Shown here one piece after another: positions 26,619 to 38,599 of a stretch of 64,000 nt of DNA. The stretch is from Silvibacterium dinghuense. Its GTDB lineage: Bacteria > Acidobacteriota > Terriglobia > Terriglobales > Acidobacteriaceae. The first letter of the stretch is position 1. Each line of letters starts with the position of its first letter. Both the position numbers and the translations under genes were made by a program. The stretch lies in NCBI RefSeq assembly GCF_004123295.1, contig NZ_SDMK01000006.1, forward strand, positions 62,001 to 126,000. The letters run 5' to 3'. The notes below the pieces were generated by a model. It made no database searches. It saw nothing but the letters and a program-made list of their open reading frames with translations, and was not told the origin of the DNA.

Positions 26619-26822
26619 TTACTTACGCCGCCGGGCGCGAAAAACAGTAAGGGTGCCAGCAAGCAGGGTAATGCCGCTGACAGCAAGGCCAGGATCGATC
26701 TCTGGAGCGGTTGGAGTGGGAGGCTGAGGATTCTGCCACCACGGTGGGTCGGCATGAGCGGCCGTGCTGGCGCCGAGCATGAGGCCCAGGGCTAGGAGCG
26801 ATGGTTTGAGAAATCTTTTCAT
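26619..26822 (-). CDS. VPEID-CTERM sorted micro-protein, substrate of exosortase E
   Basis: 67 aa from the ATG at 26822 (a TTG four codons earlier is possible). Three parts: a signal peptide (residues 1-24, ending AAHA); a proline/tryptophan-rich stretch (DPPWWQNPQPPTPT); and a C-terminal sorting tag. The tag is APEIDPG (39-45, variant of VPEID), a hydrophobic helix (about 47-60) and the basic end RARRRK. It is the classic tripartite sorting signal. After removal of both ends only about 15 residues would remain. The stop is 30 bp before the exosortase start, so the two form an operon. Role of the mature peptide is unknown. Confidence 0.92.
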   Translation of the reverse strand: MKRFLKPSLLALGLMLGASTAAHADPPWWQNPQPPTPTAPEIDPGLAVSGITLLAGTLTVFRARRRK

Positions 26823-27271
26823 GCACGCTCGCAAAAGTTATCAGCATGCAACGGGTCCGTGGATATCCAGGTCGCGACGTCTGCGCATGCGGATCTGGTA
26901 TGAATCTTGCGGTAAGCCACGGCGCAGGAAACAGTCCTGCGGCTCCATGCTGGTTAGGTCAATCCAGAGAGCCGTCTCTGGACATCCGGTAGTGCTCGTG
27001 AATGACGCACAGGGGAGGTGTGCAGCAGACAACACGTACCAAGCATGGGAGCGCTGCGCCCATGCCACAACAAGATTATGCCCCAGCTCGCAACAAACGG
27101 CGTTCCCCATTAGGAACGGAAGTGAGAGGTTCAATAGTAATGAAAGGTAACAATTTCCAAATTTTGGGACAGCGTGCTCCTACGCCTGTCGAGTGCGAGA
27201 GCTGGGTGCCGGAAACTGCTTCATTCCATGCATACTGAAGCTGTAACGAATGATTCTTTAAAGGTATAGAC
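26823..27271. other. Divergent intergenic region before the VPEID/exosortase unit
   Basis: 449 bp with no convincing gene. It must hold the leftward promoter of the sorted micro-protein and the rightward one of the YihY gene. A 7-bp inverted repeat CGCAGGA / TCCTGCG (26923-26929 and 26935-26941) lies about 100 bp before the micro-protein and could be an operator. Confidence 0.4.
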
Positions 27272-28192
27272 GTGACTTCGCAAGTAACCCCTGAGATCAC
27301 CCGCGGTGAAAGGCCGGCGCCTTCGACCCTGGGAGGGCAGCTCAAAGCCCTGCTTTTTTATCTGGCCCAGAGCGAGGTGCACACCTATGCCTTCAGCGTG
27401 GCGGCGAACACGATCCTGTCTCTCTTCCCATTCATCGTGATGACCTGGACGATCGAGCGCCGGCTCTTCCATTCTCCAGGCATGGATTCGGTCCTGGGAG
27501 ACCTGTTGCGATACTTCCTGCCCGCGCACCAGGATTTCGTGGTCCGCAACATGGGATTGCTGGCACAGGCACGGGGACAGGTCCAGATCATTTCCATTGT
27601 GACGCTGCTGATTTCTTCGACCGGAGTTTTTCTGCCGCTGGAGGTTGCCCTGAACCGGGTATGGGGGGTGACGAAGAACCGTTCCTATCTGGTAAATCAG
27701 GCCGTGTCACTGGGGCTGGCCTTTGCCGTGGGTCTGCTTGCGCTTTTCTCTGTCGCTTTTACCGCCGGCCAGACGCATCTGGTCGGCCTGATCTTCCGCA
27801 ATCACACGGAATGGCTGATCGTGCGGCTGATGGGAGGGGCGGTGCTGCGGGTTTCGGCGGCGATCTTCAGCATTAGCATTTTCTTCCTGATTTACTGGGT
27901 GCTTCCCAACCGCAAGCTGCCGGTACGGGCCGTATTGCCCACGGCGATCCTGATGGGATTGCTCTGGGAGGGAGCGAAAACGCTTTATGTGCTGGTGCTT
28001 CCGCACATGGACCTGGAGTCGGCGTATGGGCCGTTCTCCGTATCGGTGAGTCTGATGCTGTGGGCCTTTCTGACTGGATTGCTATTGCTCGGAGGGGCAC
28101 ATCTCTCGGCGACCCGGTACACGCTGCGGCTGGCGCACGAGGCAGATGCGGAGCGCGCGCGGGAGCAGGCTATAGAAAAGCAGAAACTCTAA
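27272..28192 (+). CDS. YihY/BrkB-family inner-membrane protein
   Basis: 306 aa from a GTG with AAAGGT upstream. It has six predicted membrane helices in the family pattern: YAFSVAANTILSLFPFIV near the start, the conserved loop LEVALNRVWG with NRSYL, then helices through SLGLAFAVGLLALFSV, FSISIFFLIYWVLPN and VSLMLWAFLTGLLLLGGA. The family was once called ribonuclease BN in error; its real role is not settled. The C-terminal tail is charged (EADAERAREQAIEKQ). The PP2C phosphatase gene follows 51 bp later. Confidence 0.9.
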   Translation: MTSQVTPEITRGERPAPSTLGGQLKALLFYLAQSEVHTYAFSVAANTILSLFPFIVMTWTIERRLFHSPGMDSVLGDLLRYFLPAHQDFVVRNMGLLAQARGQVQIISIVTLLISSTGVFLPLEVALNRVWGVTKNRSYLVNQAVSLGLAFAVGLLALFSVAFTAGQTHLVGLIFRNHTEWLIVRLMGGAVLRVSAAIFSISIFFLIYWVLPNRKLPVRAVLPTAILMGLLWEGAKTLYVLVLPHMDLESAYGPFSVSVSLMLWAFLTGLLLLGGAHLSATRYTLRLAHEADAERAREQAIEKQKL

Positions 28193-28243
28193 TGGTTCGC
28201 GGGCTTCTGCAGGGGAGGGCTCTCCGCTACACTCAACACACGG

Positions 28244-30412
28244 ATGGGACACTTACGCAATTTTGAGGTTGCGGTCTTTCGACGCGTGCGGCGCGATCCT
28301 CCGCAGGGGAAGGTCCACCGGATCGCCTTCTGGCTGTTCGTGGCCTACCTGGTGCTGGGCTTTGGCCGTGCGTTGCCGGGGCAGGTGCGTGAGGTCTTTG
28401 AAGCGCTTAGCTTCCTCACCTTATTGCTGCTGATCTGCTTCTGTATTCCCTTGCTCTGGCGCTGGCTCTTCGGACGGCTCCTCTGGCAGGTGCGCAGCCG
28501 CCTGGTGGTGACCTATCTTCTGATGGGATTGGCCCCGGTGGTGCTGTTCGTCACGCTGGCCTCTCTGATGCTGTACGTCTTCTCCGGACAGTTTGCCATT
28601 TTTGCCGCAACGACCGAGATCACGGCGGAACTGGGCGACCTGACTGCGGCGAACCATGGTTTCACCATGCGCACGCTGCATGAGATCGCCATGGACCCGA
28701 AGCGTACAAGTATTCCGGCTCTCGAACCGGAGGAGGCAACCGGCGAATCGACGTTGAAGGGCACGGTGGTGAGCGTCTTCGAGGATGGCCGGCCATTGCA
28801 GATGACACCCGGTGGCCCCGAGACAGAGGCCACCCAGCAGTATCCCGCCTGGGTGAAAAAGCCGTTCAGCGGGGTCGTGCTGGAAAACGGGGCTCTCTTC
28901 CTGCGCGCGGTGGATGTCCAGGAGCTGGGAAATCGCCAGATCATCACGGTGACCAGCCGTCCGCTGCACCGGGAAAATGTGGACCAGATCGCCCATGGCC
29001 TGGGGACTATGTCGATCATCCCGGGTGTGCGGGTGGATGATGACCAGGATGATGGCTCCGCAGCGAAAAGCCGCACGGTGATCAACTTCGCGCCGAAGAA
29101 TGCGGCTGCGAAGCAGGATGCCGAAGATATGCAGGTCCTCGAGGCGCGCCGCTCGTCGGTGACAGGAGGAAGCCTGCCGGCGGCACAGCATTTTTACGAC
29201 ATTCCTGTGACCTTCTATGCGCCGCTCGATACCCTGGACTGGGCAACCGGACGGCCGCATTCGACCTTTGCCAAGGTCACCTCGCGGCCATCGCTGCTCT
29301 ACCAGCGCCTGTTCATTACCTCTCTGAAGATCGCCGCGATCATGCAGGATCTGCTGATTGGCGTCGCCATCGCTTTCGGCGTGATTGAACTGTTTGCTTT
29401 CTACATGGCGGTGCGGCTGAACCGGACAATCACTGCATCGGTGGATCATCTGTATGCAGCGACCACGGCAATCGACCGGGGCAATCTCTCGCACCGGATC
29501 GAGGTCAAGCGAAACGATCAGCTTGCTGCGCTGAGCCGATCGTTCAACTCCATGGCGGCTTCGCTCGAGCGGCTGCTCGACGAGCAGCGCGAAAAGCAGC
29601 GCCTGCAGAACGAGCTGGCCATTGCGCAGGAGGTGCAGGCGAACCTCTTTCCGCAGGGCAATGTGAATGTTCCGTCGTTGGAGCTGCACGGAGCCTGCTA
29701 TCCGGCACGGACCGTCAGCGGCGATTATTACGATTTCCTCGTTTTCGGGGGCAGGAACGTCGGCCTTGCGATCGGCGACATCAGCGGGAAAGGCATCTCC
29801 GCGGCGCTGCTGATGGCAACGCTGCACTCGGCGGTACGCGCATACCGGTTTGCCGGTGAAGAACTGGTGACTTCAGGTACGCCTGTGATGTCGGAGGTGA
29901 AGACACGGCATGAAGACGAGGATGAAGTCGAGTGCGGAGAGCTGTTCGAGGACCCGGCGAAGATCCTGGCGCTGCTGAACCGCCATCTTTACCGCAGTAC
30001 ACAGCCGGAAAAGTACGCGACGCTGTGGCTTGGGCACTACGACGGAGCGACGCAGCGGCTGATCTACTCGAACGGCGGGCAGTTGCCGCCGCTGCTGCTG
30101 CGCGGCGATGACACGGTGACGCGGCTGGATTGCGGTGGTACGGTCGTGGGTCTGCTGAACAACATGACCTATGAGCAGGCGACCGAGCAGATGCACCCCG
30201 GGGACATCCTGATTGCCTACAGCGATGGCGTGACCGAGCCGGAGAATGAGTTCGGCGAGTTCGGAGAAGAGCGGCTGCTGGAGGTCGTGCGGCGGCACCG
30301 GCACCTTTCCCTGGCGGCGATCTCCGAGCAGGTGATGGTTGCGCTGCGGACCTGGATTGGCGGGCAGGAGCAGCCGGACGACATTACGCTGGTGCTGGCG
30401 CGGCAGCAATAG
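28244..30412 (+). CDS. Membrane PP2C (SpoIIE/RsbU-type) serine phosphatase with HAMP
   Basis: 722 aa. N-terminal membrane helices (about 28-41, 55-75, 88-113) precede an extracytoplasmic domain of about 240 residues of unknown ligand. A further membrane helix (about 365-390), a HAMP linker and a coiled coil (LLDEQREKQRLQNELAIAQEVQANLFP) follow. The C-terminal PP2C-like SpoIIE domain has GDYYDF, IGDISGKGISAALLMA and the closing YSDGVTEPEN and QPDDITLVLARQ, the metal-binding aspartates. Such proteins dephosphorylate anti-sigma-factor antagonists in partner-switching systems. No anti-sigma or antagonist gene is adjacent. TACACT lies ten bases before the start codon. Confidence 0.93.
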   Translation: MGHLRNFEVAVFRRVRRDPPQGKVHRIAFWLFVAYLVLGFGRALPGQVREVFEALSFLTLLLLICFCIPLLWRWLFGRLLWQVRSRLVVTYLLMGLAPVVLFVTLASLMLYVFSGQFAIFAATTEITAELGDLTAANHGFTMRTLHEIAMDPKRTSIPALEPEEATGESTLKGTVVSVFEDGRPLQMTPGGPETEATQQYPAWVKKPFSGVVLENGALFLRAVDVQELGNRQIITVTSRPLHRENVDQIAHGLGTMSIIPGVRVDDDQDDGSAAKSRTVINFAPKNAAAKQDAEDMQVLEARRSSVTGGSLPAAQHFYDIPVTFYAPLDTLDWATGRPHSTFAKVTSRPSLLYQRLFITSLKIAAIMQDLLIGVAIAFGVIELFAFYMAVRLNRTITASVDHLYAATTAIDRGNLSHRIEVKRNDQLAALSRSFNSMAASLERLLDEQREKQRLQNELAIAQEVQANLFPQGNVNVPSLELHGACYPARTVSGDYYDFLVFGGRNVGLAIGDISGKGISAALLMATLHSAVRAYRFAGEELVTSGTPVMSEVKTRHEDEDEVECGELFEDPAKILALLNRHLYRSTQPEKYATLWLGHYDGATQRLIYSNGGQLPPLLLRGDDTVTRLDCGGTVVGLLNNMTYEQATEQMHPGDILIAYSDGVTEPENEFGEFGEERLLEVVRRHRHLSLAAISEQVMVALRTWIGGQEQPDDITLVLARQQ

Positions 30413-30497
30413 CGCATGCCCATGCGACTGCAGGCTCTCTGCCGGCGTCTATCCAAAAAAGACGTGGAGAAAAACGGCCGGTGATGAGGATGGTGGC

Positions 30498-31715
30498 TTG
30501 AAGCAAAGCATAGGGTGGATGGCGCGTTGGGCCTGTGGACTGACGTTGGCGGCTGCAGTTGCGACAGGGCATGCGGATACCGTGGATACAAGTCCCCTGA
30601 ATCGTGCGCCTGAGGTGCGTGCGGCCTTCGACCGCTTCTATCTGATGGATTACGACGGAGCGATTACGCGCTTCGAAGCCATCGCCGCGGCTCATCCTCA
30701 AGACCCGATTGCGACCGATTATGTGCTGGATGCGGTGCTCTTCCGCGAGCTCTTCCGGCTGGATCTTCTGGATACGACCTTTTATGCCAATGACGGTTTC
30801 CTGACCGGCAAGCACACGGTGATGGAAGACCCGAAGGTGCGCGATCAGGTCAAGACGTTATCGGATAAGGCGATCGAGCAGGCGAATAACGCGCTGAAGA
30901 CGAATCCGAACGATGTGAATGCGCTTTTTGCGCGCGGGTGGGCGCGGAGTCTGGAGGCAACCTACCTCGCCATGGTGGAGCGCGGCTTCGGTGCAGGCAT
31001 GAAGCTGGCTTTGGGCGCGAAGAACGATCACGAGCAGGCGCTTAAGCTGGACCCCAACTATGTAGATGCCAAGATGGTCGTGGGTATCTACCAGTATGTA
31101 GTCGGAGCGCTGCCCTTCGCCTTCAAGATTCTGGTCGGCTTTGCCGGAATTCACGGATCGAAGACAACGGGTATGACCATGCTGCATGATTCCGGCTCCC
31201 GCGGAGTGATTACCAGCGTGGAGTCGCGCACCGCGATGACGCTCTTCCTGCGCCGCGAAGCGAAGTACGGCGAGGCCTATGGGATGGTCAAAGGGCTGGC
31301 GGATGAGTATCCGCGGGACTTTCTGTTCTGCCTCGAAGAAGCAAATCTGCTCAAGGATGCGGGAGATGGACAGAAGGCAATCGCCCAGTACCGGGTGGTG
31401 ATCGCCGACGCGAAGCGGCCCGGATACTTTCCGGAGTCACACCTGGAACTGGCCTACTTCGGACTGGGAGATACGCTGCGCGGGCAGAAGATGTATCCCG
31501 ATGCAGTGCAGGCCTACCAGGAGGCAGCAGGCATGCCGACGACCAGTCTCGAGCTGAAGCGCCGCTCGCTGCTCGAGGCGGGGATGATCTACGACCTGAT
31601 GAACCAGCATGACCGCGCAAAGCAGGAGTACCAGGCCGTGATCGATGCCGGCAGCGAGAGCGTGCAGGCCGACCAGGCGCGGAAGTACGAGCGCTCGGCG
31701 TATACCGGTCATTAA
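30498..31715 (+). CDS. Exported TPR-repeat protein
   Basis: About 405 aa from a TTG at 30498 preceded by GAGG; an ATG at 30519 is the alternative. Signal peptide: KQSIGWMARWACGLTLAAAV. The body has scattered TPR-like helices, for example NPNDVNALFARGWARSLEATY, LDPNYVDAKMVVGIYQYVVG, the ESHLELAYFGLGDTLRGQ unit and RSLLEAGMIYDLMNQHDRAKQEY. The middle part has an unusual Gly-rich segment (FKILVGFAGIHGSKTTG). Function is unknown; acidobacterial genomes encode many of these. It follows the phosphatase gene closely (85 bp). Confidence 0.82.
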   Translation: MKQSIGWMARWACGLTLAAAVATGHADTVDTSPLNRAPEVRAAFDRFYLMDYDGAITRFEAIAAAHPQDPIATDYVLDAVLFRELFRLDLLDTTFYANDGFLTGKHTVMEDPKVRDQVKTLSDKAIEQANNALKTNPNDVNALFARGWARSLEATYLAMVERGFGAGMKLALGAKNDHEQALKLDPNYVDAKMVVGIYQYVVGALPFAFKILVGFAGIHGSKTTGMTMLHDSGSRGVITSVESRTAMTLFLRREAKYGEAYGMVKGLADEYPRDFLFCLEEANLLKDAGDGQKAIAQYRVVIADAKRPGYFPESHLELAYFGLGDTLRGQKMYPDAVQAYQEAAGMPTTSLELKRRSLLEAGMIYDLMNQHDRAKQEYQAVIDAGSESVQADQARKYERSAYTGH

Positions 31716-31823
31716 GCAGTCGGGAACATTGCGGGGTGGGATTGCGTAGTTCTGCATGGAAGGCTTTCCGGCTGTTTCGGTAGAGGAGCCGGGTGTAAGC
31801 TTCTGGAACGAGAGGGAACTGCG

Positions 31824-32171
31824 ATGGCGGTCTTTTGTCAGAACTGCGGAACCGGTATGAATGATGGCGCACGCTTCTGTTCGTCCTGCGGCGCTCAGCT
31901 GCATGCGGCGGCGCCCTATGCTCCCAGTGCATGGACAGGACAGAGCCGGTTGATCCGTCCACGCGCCGGGCGGATGGTCGCCGGCGTATGCCAGGGGTTG
32001 GCAAACAATTACGGATGGGACGTTGTCCTGGTTCGGGTGATTACGGTGCTGCTGGCGGTCTTTGGCGGCGGAATTGGCCTGGTGGCCTACGTGATTTTCT
32101 GGATCGTGATGCCGGAAGAACCACTGCTGCTGCCGTCGGGTACTTCCTATGTCCCGCCAAGCCAGGGGTAG
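31824..32171 (+). CDS. Zinc-ribbon plus PspC-domain membrane protein
   Basis: 115 aa. Residues 5-23 form a zinc ribbon (CQNCG and CSSCG). Then a PspC domain: RMVAGVCQGLANNYGWDVVLVRV followed by one hydrophobic stretch with IGLVAYVIFWIVMPEEP. PspC proteins sit in the inner membrane and are linked to envelope stress. The start has GAGAGGGAACTGCG upstream. It is a standalone small gene. Confidence 0.9.
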   Translation: MAVFCQNCGTGMNDGARFCSSCGAQLHAAAPYAPSAWTGQSRLIRPRAGRMVAGVCQGLANNYGWDVVLVRVITVLLAVFGGGIGLVAYVIFWIVMPEEPLLLPSGTSYVPPSQG

Positions 32172-32248
32172 GTTCCATTCCGGGAGCCGCCCTGCGCAGC
32201 ATCGCAGGAACCTCCTGCGTGCTTCGCGCGAAACGCTACACTGCACTT

Positions 32249-33052
32249 GTGTTCTATACCTCTGACGACGCGAAGCTCTTTTACACGGTAGAAGGCAATG
32301 GGCCGGCTCTGGTGCTGCTGCACCCGATGCCGGCCAATCATCGTTTCTGGCTGGAGACAGCCGCGGCCCTGTCGCAGCGCTACCGGGTGATCCTGCCGGA
32401 CCTGCGCGGGCATGGGCAGTCGGAAGCGGGTGAAGGACCGATTACCATGGCCCGGCTGGGCGCGGACATCGAGCGCCTGCTCGACCAGGCAGCTGTCTCG
32501 AAGGCCATGTTTGCCGGCTGCTCGATCGGCGGCTACGCGCTCTATGAAGTCTGGAGAAGGATGCCGGCCCGCGTCGAGGCCTTGGCCTTCTGCTGCGCAC
32601 GGCCGCAGGCGGACAGCGATGCCGTCCGGGCAAAACGCGAGGAGTGGATCGCGAAGATCGCCGAACGTGGCACGGGGGAATGGATCGAGTCGATGCTTGA
32701 GCAGCTCATCGGGTCGACGGCGCGGCGGCGGAATCCGGAGAAGCTGGGCGAAGCCCGGGAAATGATGCAGATGGTGACGCCGGGTGCTGCGATTGCTTTG
32801 CAGCAGGGACTGGCGGCGCGGCCGGATTCGACCGAGACGGCGAAATCGATGCGGATACCGACGTTTGTCCTGGCGGCGGGCGAAGATCAGTCCTCAACGA
32901 CCGCGGACATGAAGCTGCTGGCGGACCTGATTCGCAGCGGCGGCTTTGGGCCGGAGTTCACCGAGATCAAGGACGCGGGGCATTATGCGCCCTGGGAGCA
33001 GCCGCAGATGGTAGGCAGGCTGTTGCGCCGCTTTTTCGATTCCGTGCTCTGA
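32249..33052 (+). CDS. Alpha/beta hydrolase
   Basis: 267 aa from the GTG at 32249; the frame is open further upstream but there it only overlaps the PspC gene. The fold is clear: strand and oxyanion region LVLLHPMPANHRFW, DLRGHGQS, nucleophile elbow GCSIGG with Ser near 92, and the final His in DAGHYAPWEQP. Asp is probably in the AAGEDQSS turn. The pattern is of the 3-oxoadipate enol-lactonase/esterase group, without a specific substrate. TACACT six bases before the GTG suggests a leaderless transcript. Confidence 0.87.
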   Translation: MFYTSDDAKLFYTVEGNGPALVLLHPMPANHRFWLETAAALSQRYRVILPDLRGHGQSEAGEGPITMARLGADIERLLDQAAVSKAMFAGCSIGGYALYEVWRRMPARVEALAFCCARPQADSDAVRAKREEWIAKIAERGTGEWIESMLEQLIGSTARRRNPEKLGEAREMMQMVTPGAAIALQQGLAARPDSTETAKSMRIPTFVLAAGEDQSSTTADMKLLADLIRSGGFGPEFTEIKDAGHYAPWEQPQMVGRLLRRFFDSVL

Positions 33053-33119
33053 AATATTGCTTCGAGCCGGTCTCGCAAGTCATCGAGCTTTCAACAGGGT
33101 AGCTGGCCATGGGCATTAG

Positions 33120-34517
<1,398 letters not shown>

Positions 34518-34530
34518 ACGATAACCAGGC

Positions 34531-34586
34531 CGGGTGCCCCACGTCTCGCATTTGTGACGTGGGATCCTTCCCACCCAAAACAAGCC
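34531..34586 (+). repeat. Acidobacterial palindromic repeat, copy A
   Basis: 56 bp starting CGGGTGCCCC, with hairpin CCCACGTC (34538-34545) pairing with GACGTGGG (34556-34563). A second copy of equal length is at 52545-52600. The two differ in the stem by a compensatory change (C-G here, T-A there). Copy A begins 14 bp after the argG stop. Read on the minus strand it would encode the SQ-RD-GHP string that I recall from many spurious acidobacterial ORFs, so it is probably a frequent genomic repeat. Confidence 0.75.
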
Positions 34587-34636
34587 CGGGGTTGCCCATG
34601 CAAGCCCGGTGTTGTCTGGGTGGACTATTGGTACGC

Positions 34637-34661
34637 CCCGTCCAAGCTTTGCTTGGGCGGG
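34637..34661 (+). repeat. Second hairpin in the argG-icd gap
   Basis: CCCGTCCAAGC (34637-34647) pairs with GCTTGGGCGGG (34651-34661) around TTT, with one G-T pair. It follows copy A and precedes the 21-bp hairpin at 34694. Whether it belongs to the same repeat unit cannot be told from one copy. Confidence 0.5.
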
Positions 34662-34693
34662 AGACAAGGCTCCGGCCCGTGTGCATGGATGAA

Positions 34694-34738
34694 GCAACGC
34701 GAAAACCCTCAAGCATCGCTTGAGGGTTTTCGCGTTGC
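34694..34738. terminator. Perfect 21-bp hairpin before icd
   Basis: GCAACGCGAAAACCCTCAAGC (written as two parts GCAACGCGAAAA + CCCTCAAGC, 34694-34714) and its exact reverse complement (34718-34738) are separated by ATC. The stem contains AAAA on one arm and TTTT on the other, so a terminator in either direction is possible. It is about 80 bp before the icd start. Confidence 0.55.
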
Positions 34739-34818
34739 GAGCCGTTCACAACCGATGGTAGGCTGCGGTGTTTCCTTTGAGTCCTATTCCAATCGATCAT
34801 GCGGGAGAGTTCTGACAC

Positions 34819-37483
<2,665 letters not shown>

Positions 37484-37498
37484 CTTCCGTCTTCAAGA

Positions 37499-37537
37499 CA
37501 AAGAAAAATGCCCGCTTCTCGCGGGCATTTTTCTTTG
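37499..37537. terminator. Bidirectional terminator between mdh and glycosyltransferase
   Basis: A perfect 17-bp stem (37499-37515 with 37521-37537; core ATGCCCGC / GCGGGCAT) with a 5-base loop. It has A and T runs on its outer arms, so it can work for mdh and for the convergent gene ending at 37550. Confidence 0.93.
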
Positions 37538-37549
37538 TTTATCTCCAAC

Positions 37550-38599
37550 CTAAACCTGTTTGCCGTCGAGGTGATTGAGGATACGGGCTAGCTGTGTGTC
37601 GTTGTCGTAGCCGCTGCGGACAGCGCGCTCGCGTGCATGAGCTCCGATGGCCTCACGCAGATCCGGTCGGTCCAGGTAAAAGCGGGCTTTGTCGGCACAT
37701 TCCTCGACTGAAGAGAAGAAAACCGCCTCCCGGTTTTCTTCAAGTAACGCTTCATGTCCTGGAGTGCGCAGGGCAAGTAGAAAGGCTCCGCAGGCGGCGA
37801 TTTCGACGGACTTATGGCCGATATCGTCCTCGTTGCTGGTGGTGACAAAGCCGAGATTGATGCGTGAGCGCCAGATCGCTTCCCGATAGTGCGGACCAGG
37901 CAGGTGACCGCCCAGGGTGCAGTGGGACAGAGCCGATGTGCCGAGGACCTTCTGCCAGAGGTTGCCGTTGATGGAGAGCGGCAGCTCCCACTCCGTGGCG
38001 AGACGGGTTAAAAAAGCCGGCCGATTTTCATAGGGATGGCCGATGTAAGAGAGCAGGCGCACGCGCTCGGCGTCTGTCCAGCCGGGAGGCGCAGGGAAAT
38101 GCATCTCCGGTGCGAAGCTGAACATGGTTTGGATGTACGGCAGGTGCCGCTCGCGATAGCGGACAACATCGGCTTGGCGCACCAGGCAATGGAGGTCGGC
38201 GAGGCGATAGCTCGCGAGAAACTGCTTCCAGATGCCGTCCTGCCGCCCTCCGAAGGGGCTGTCCTGTACATAGAAGACGACGCGCGTGCCATTGCGTTTC
38301 AGCGTTTCGAGTGTTTTCGGTGTAAAGAGGATGGGTTTATCCATCCAGACAACATCTGGCTGAAAGCGCTTTGCCGCTTCAAGCAGCGCCCGGTTGATGG
38401 AAAAGATAAATGGTCCCGAGGGGTAACGGGATTGCAGGGCGCGCAGATAATAGTTGCCGGGGATTTGCTCCCGGATGTCAAAAACCTCCACCTGCTGTTG
38501 GAGCCGGCGCAGGGCATCGCAACGATAGACCGTTGTCGAATACGGATCCATGGATGCGACGTATAAGATGCGGCGCGGCGCAGGCTGTAGAGCGGTCAT
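37550..38599 (-). CDS. Glycosyltransferase, CgeB-like family
   Basis: 349 aa. A GT-B type fold is suggested by the opening ILYVASMDPYSTTVYR, the middle VVFYVQDSPFGGRQD, and the C-terminal DIGHKSVEIAACGAFLLALRTPGHEALL followed by VFFSSVEECADKARFYL. The last part is the glycosyltransferase group 1 'second domain' typical of CgeB/spore-maturation-like transferases. It overlaps the upstream transferase by ATGA (38596-38599), so the two are translationally coupled. Sugar and acceptor are unknown; surface polysaccharide is likely from context. Confidence 0.85.
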   Translation of the reverse strand: MTALQPAPRRILYVASMDPYSTTVYRCDALRRLQQQVEVFDIREQIPGNYYLRALQSRYPSGPFIFSINRALLEAAKRFQPDVVWMDKPILFTPKTLETLKRNGTRVVFYVQDSPFGGRQDGIWKQFLASYRLADLHCLVRQADVVRYRERHLPYIQTMFSFAPEMHFPAPPGWTDAERVRLLSYIGHPYENRPAFLTRLATEWELPLSINGNLWQKVLGTSALSHCTLGGHLPGPHYREAIWRSRINLGFVTTSNEDDIGHKSVEIAACGAFLLALRTPGHEALLEENREAVFFSSVEECADKARFYLDRPDLREAIGAHARERAVRSGYDNDTQLARILNHLDGKQV

